This document shows positions 41,732 to 42,771 of a stretch of 42,771 nucleotides of DNA, piece after piece (position 1 is the first letter of the stretch; each line of letters opens with the position of its first letter). Position numbers and translations under genes: made by a program. The stretch lies in contig JAGGXB010000112.1 in assembly GCA_021163245.1 (NCBI GenBank), positions 1 to 42,771 of the forward strand, written 5' to 3'. Under the pieces are notes generated by a model that was not told the DNA's origin, ran no database searches, and saw nothing but the letters and a program-made list of their open reading frames with translations. The stretch comes from Thermoproteales archaeon (GTDB taxonomy: Archaea; Thermoproteota; Thermoprotei; Thermofilales; Thermofilaceae).

Positions 41732-42771
41732 ATGGATAAATATGACTCATATATGAAAATACATTTCGATTATCATACACCTCCAAACGTAGATTTAGTA
41801 GCCTCAAACTTTGACGTCGATAGATTTTTTAAGAAACTTTCTGAGATTGGTTGCCAAGCATTCAACTTTTTCGCAAAGGATCTTTTCGGTAACTGTTACT
41901 GGGAAACTAAAGTGGGTCACATACATCCCTATCTGAAAAGAGACTTGTTAAAAGAAGTAACTGAGACAGCAAAGGAATACGGGATTAAAGTAATAGCCTA
42001 CTATAACGTGATGGATCTTAGAAACATTGAGCTACACCCTTCATGGAAGCATAAAGGCTCACCTAAAATCCATGGTTCAGAGGGAAACTTTGTATGCTTC
42101 AACAGTCCATGGACGGAAAAAGTGTTTCTACCAGAGCTAAAGGAATTATCACGTTACGATATATATGGTATTTTTTTCGATTTCCTATATGTACGTCAGC
42201 CATGTTACTGTAAATGGTGTAGAGACCGTTTCTATAAGGAGCATGGATATGATATACCTGAAGACACCGAGAGCCCTAGATGGAAGGAATATACGGAATG
42301 GTGGAGGAGTATAGGAAGAGAAATCAGGGAAAAAGCCTTAAAAACTATACATTCAGTTAACCCAAACATAAAGGTTGGTGTAAACTGGTCTTATACAACT
42401 AGACAGCCTGAAATACCGCCAGAAGATATAGGTTTCCTTACACTGGATATAAATGAGACAAGTTGCCCAGTCCTAAACGCAAGCTATCACTCAAAATATC
42501 TAAACACATTAGGCAAGCCCTTCGACATAATGACAACAAGATTCCTGAAATGGTGGGGTGACTGGGGTCTAAAACCTCTGAAAACGATGGAGATAGAGGT
42601 AGCCACTGTAATGGCCAATGGAGGACTGACTGTAATAGGAGACCATTTCTATGTAGATGGATCATTCGAAGAAAAAATACTTGATACATTTGGAAAACTG
42701 TTCAATTTTATAAAGAGTAGAGAGATGTTCGTTAAAGAAACTGAGTCTGCGCCTTACATCGCTGTACTACA
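41732..42771 (+). CDS. GHL6-type putative glycoside hydrolase (3' truncated by window end)
   Basis: An open frame of 346 codons runs to the last base without a stop. The ATG at 41732 has GGTGAAG just before it. The TIM barrel resembles the protein at 21850-23853: HPSW at 102-105, IFFDF with D150 at a strand end, and the Cys triad CYCKWC at 158-163 followed by RDRFYKEHGYDIP. Later segments (VNPNIKVGVNWSY, KWWGDWGLKPLKTMEIEV, MANGGLTVIGDHF) continue the barrel. If the family pattern holds, a trimerisation-like domain lies beyond the window. It should be a cytoplasmic glycosidase of unknown substrate. Confidence 0.78.
   Translation, partial: MDKYDSYMKIHFDYHTPPNVDLVASNFDVDRFFKKLSEIGCQAFNFFAKDLFGNCYWETKVGHIHPYLKRDLLKEVTETAKEYGIKVIAYYNVMDLRNIELHPSWKHKGSPKIHGSEGNFVCFNSPWTEKVFLPELKELSRYDIYGIFFDFLYVRQPCYCKWCRDRFYKEHGYDIPEDTESPRWKEYTEWWRSIGREIREKALKTIHSVNPNIKVGVNWSYTTRQPEIPPEDIGFLTLDINETSCPVLNASYHSKYLNTLGKPFDIMTTRFLKWWGDWGLKPLKTMEIEVATVMANGGLTVIGDHFYVDGSFEEKILDTFGKLFNFIKSREMFVKETESAPYIAVL

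Noticed and set aside
41502-41807. A 101-codon minus-strand open frame across the vapC remnant and the start of the last gene
   Set aside because: The plus strand here shows recognisable VapC pieces and then a strong GHL6-type coding frame; the minus frame has random composition.
1-42771. CRISPR arrays, rRNA, tRNA genes, insertion sequences or prophage
   Set aside because: Scanning the intergenic gaps showed no regularly spaced repeats, no tRNA-like GGTTCGA arm in context, no transposase-like protein and no phage structural gene.

Overview
The window looks like a piece of a thermophilic archaeal chromosome, probably Thermoproteota or a relative; I cannot name a genus from sequence alone. It is strongly AT-rich and tightly packed. 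Genes that head operons have TATA-like boxes about 25-35 bases before the start codon, consistent with leaderless or near-leaderless mRNAs. Internal operon genes instead carry GGTGA-type ribosome binding sites, often overlapping the previous stop. Archaeal marker families are present: an AN1 zinc finger, a KaiC-like ATPase with a membrane DUF835-like partner, a YchF GTPase that keeps an NKMD motif, a PF07155-type ECF S component, MNT/HEPN and VapBC modules. I saw no rRNA, tRNA, CRISPR array, insertion sequence or prophage.

Layout: 1-1317 is a truncated coiled-coil surface protein. 1380-3682 holds a two-subunit glutamine-dependent NAD+ synthetase followed by a DedA protein. 3657-9905 holds a small membrane protein, a Gfo/Idh/MocA dehydrogenase, an operon of 8-TM protein, unknown protein and CYTH protein, a HExxH metallopeptidase, a PfkB kinase and a zinc alcohol dehydrogenase. 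10008-19316 is rich in membrane transport: ECF S component, ZIP metal transporter, CPA2 antiporter with CBS domains, ArsB/NhaD permease, MscS-like channel and a LEA14/WHy protein, with a second zinc alcohol dehydrogenase and a PHP protein between them.

19325-25015 is a carbohydrate block: DegT aminotransferase translationally coupled to a neutral-ceramidase-like hydrolase, a GHL6-type putative glycosidase and a second Gfo/Idh/MocA dehydrogenase. 25249-32264 is mixed: YchF with a possible cyclophilin-like partner, the KaiC/DUF835 pair, a MoCF-like protein, a DHDPS/KDG-aldolase-family enzyme, a phosphoribosyltransferase and an iron-sulfur flavoprotein. 32297-42771 contains a GDPD phosphodiesterase, the AN1 protein, a BchC-like dehydrogenase, a HEPN-MNT pair and then a second sugar-related block: GH38/57-like barrel, acyl esterase, unknown TIM-barrel hydrolase, PHP phosphoesterase and ChbG/YdjC deacetylase. 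It ends with an intact vapB beside a wrecked vapC and a second GHL6-type gene running off the window.

The strongest anomalies are a 77-base perfect inverted repeat shared by two otherwise diverged zinc alcohol dehydrogenase genes, which suggests gene conversion, the decayed vapC, and the two blocks of poorly characterised glycoside-processing enzymes. Together those blocks suggest catabolism of an unusual sugar, cyclitol or amino sugar, with no sugar transporter visible in the window.
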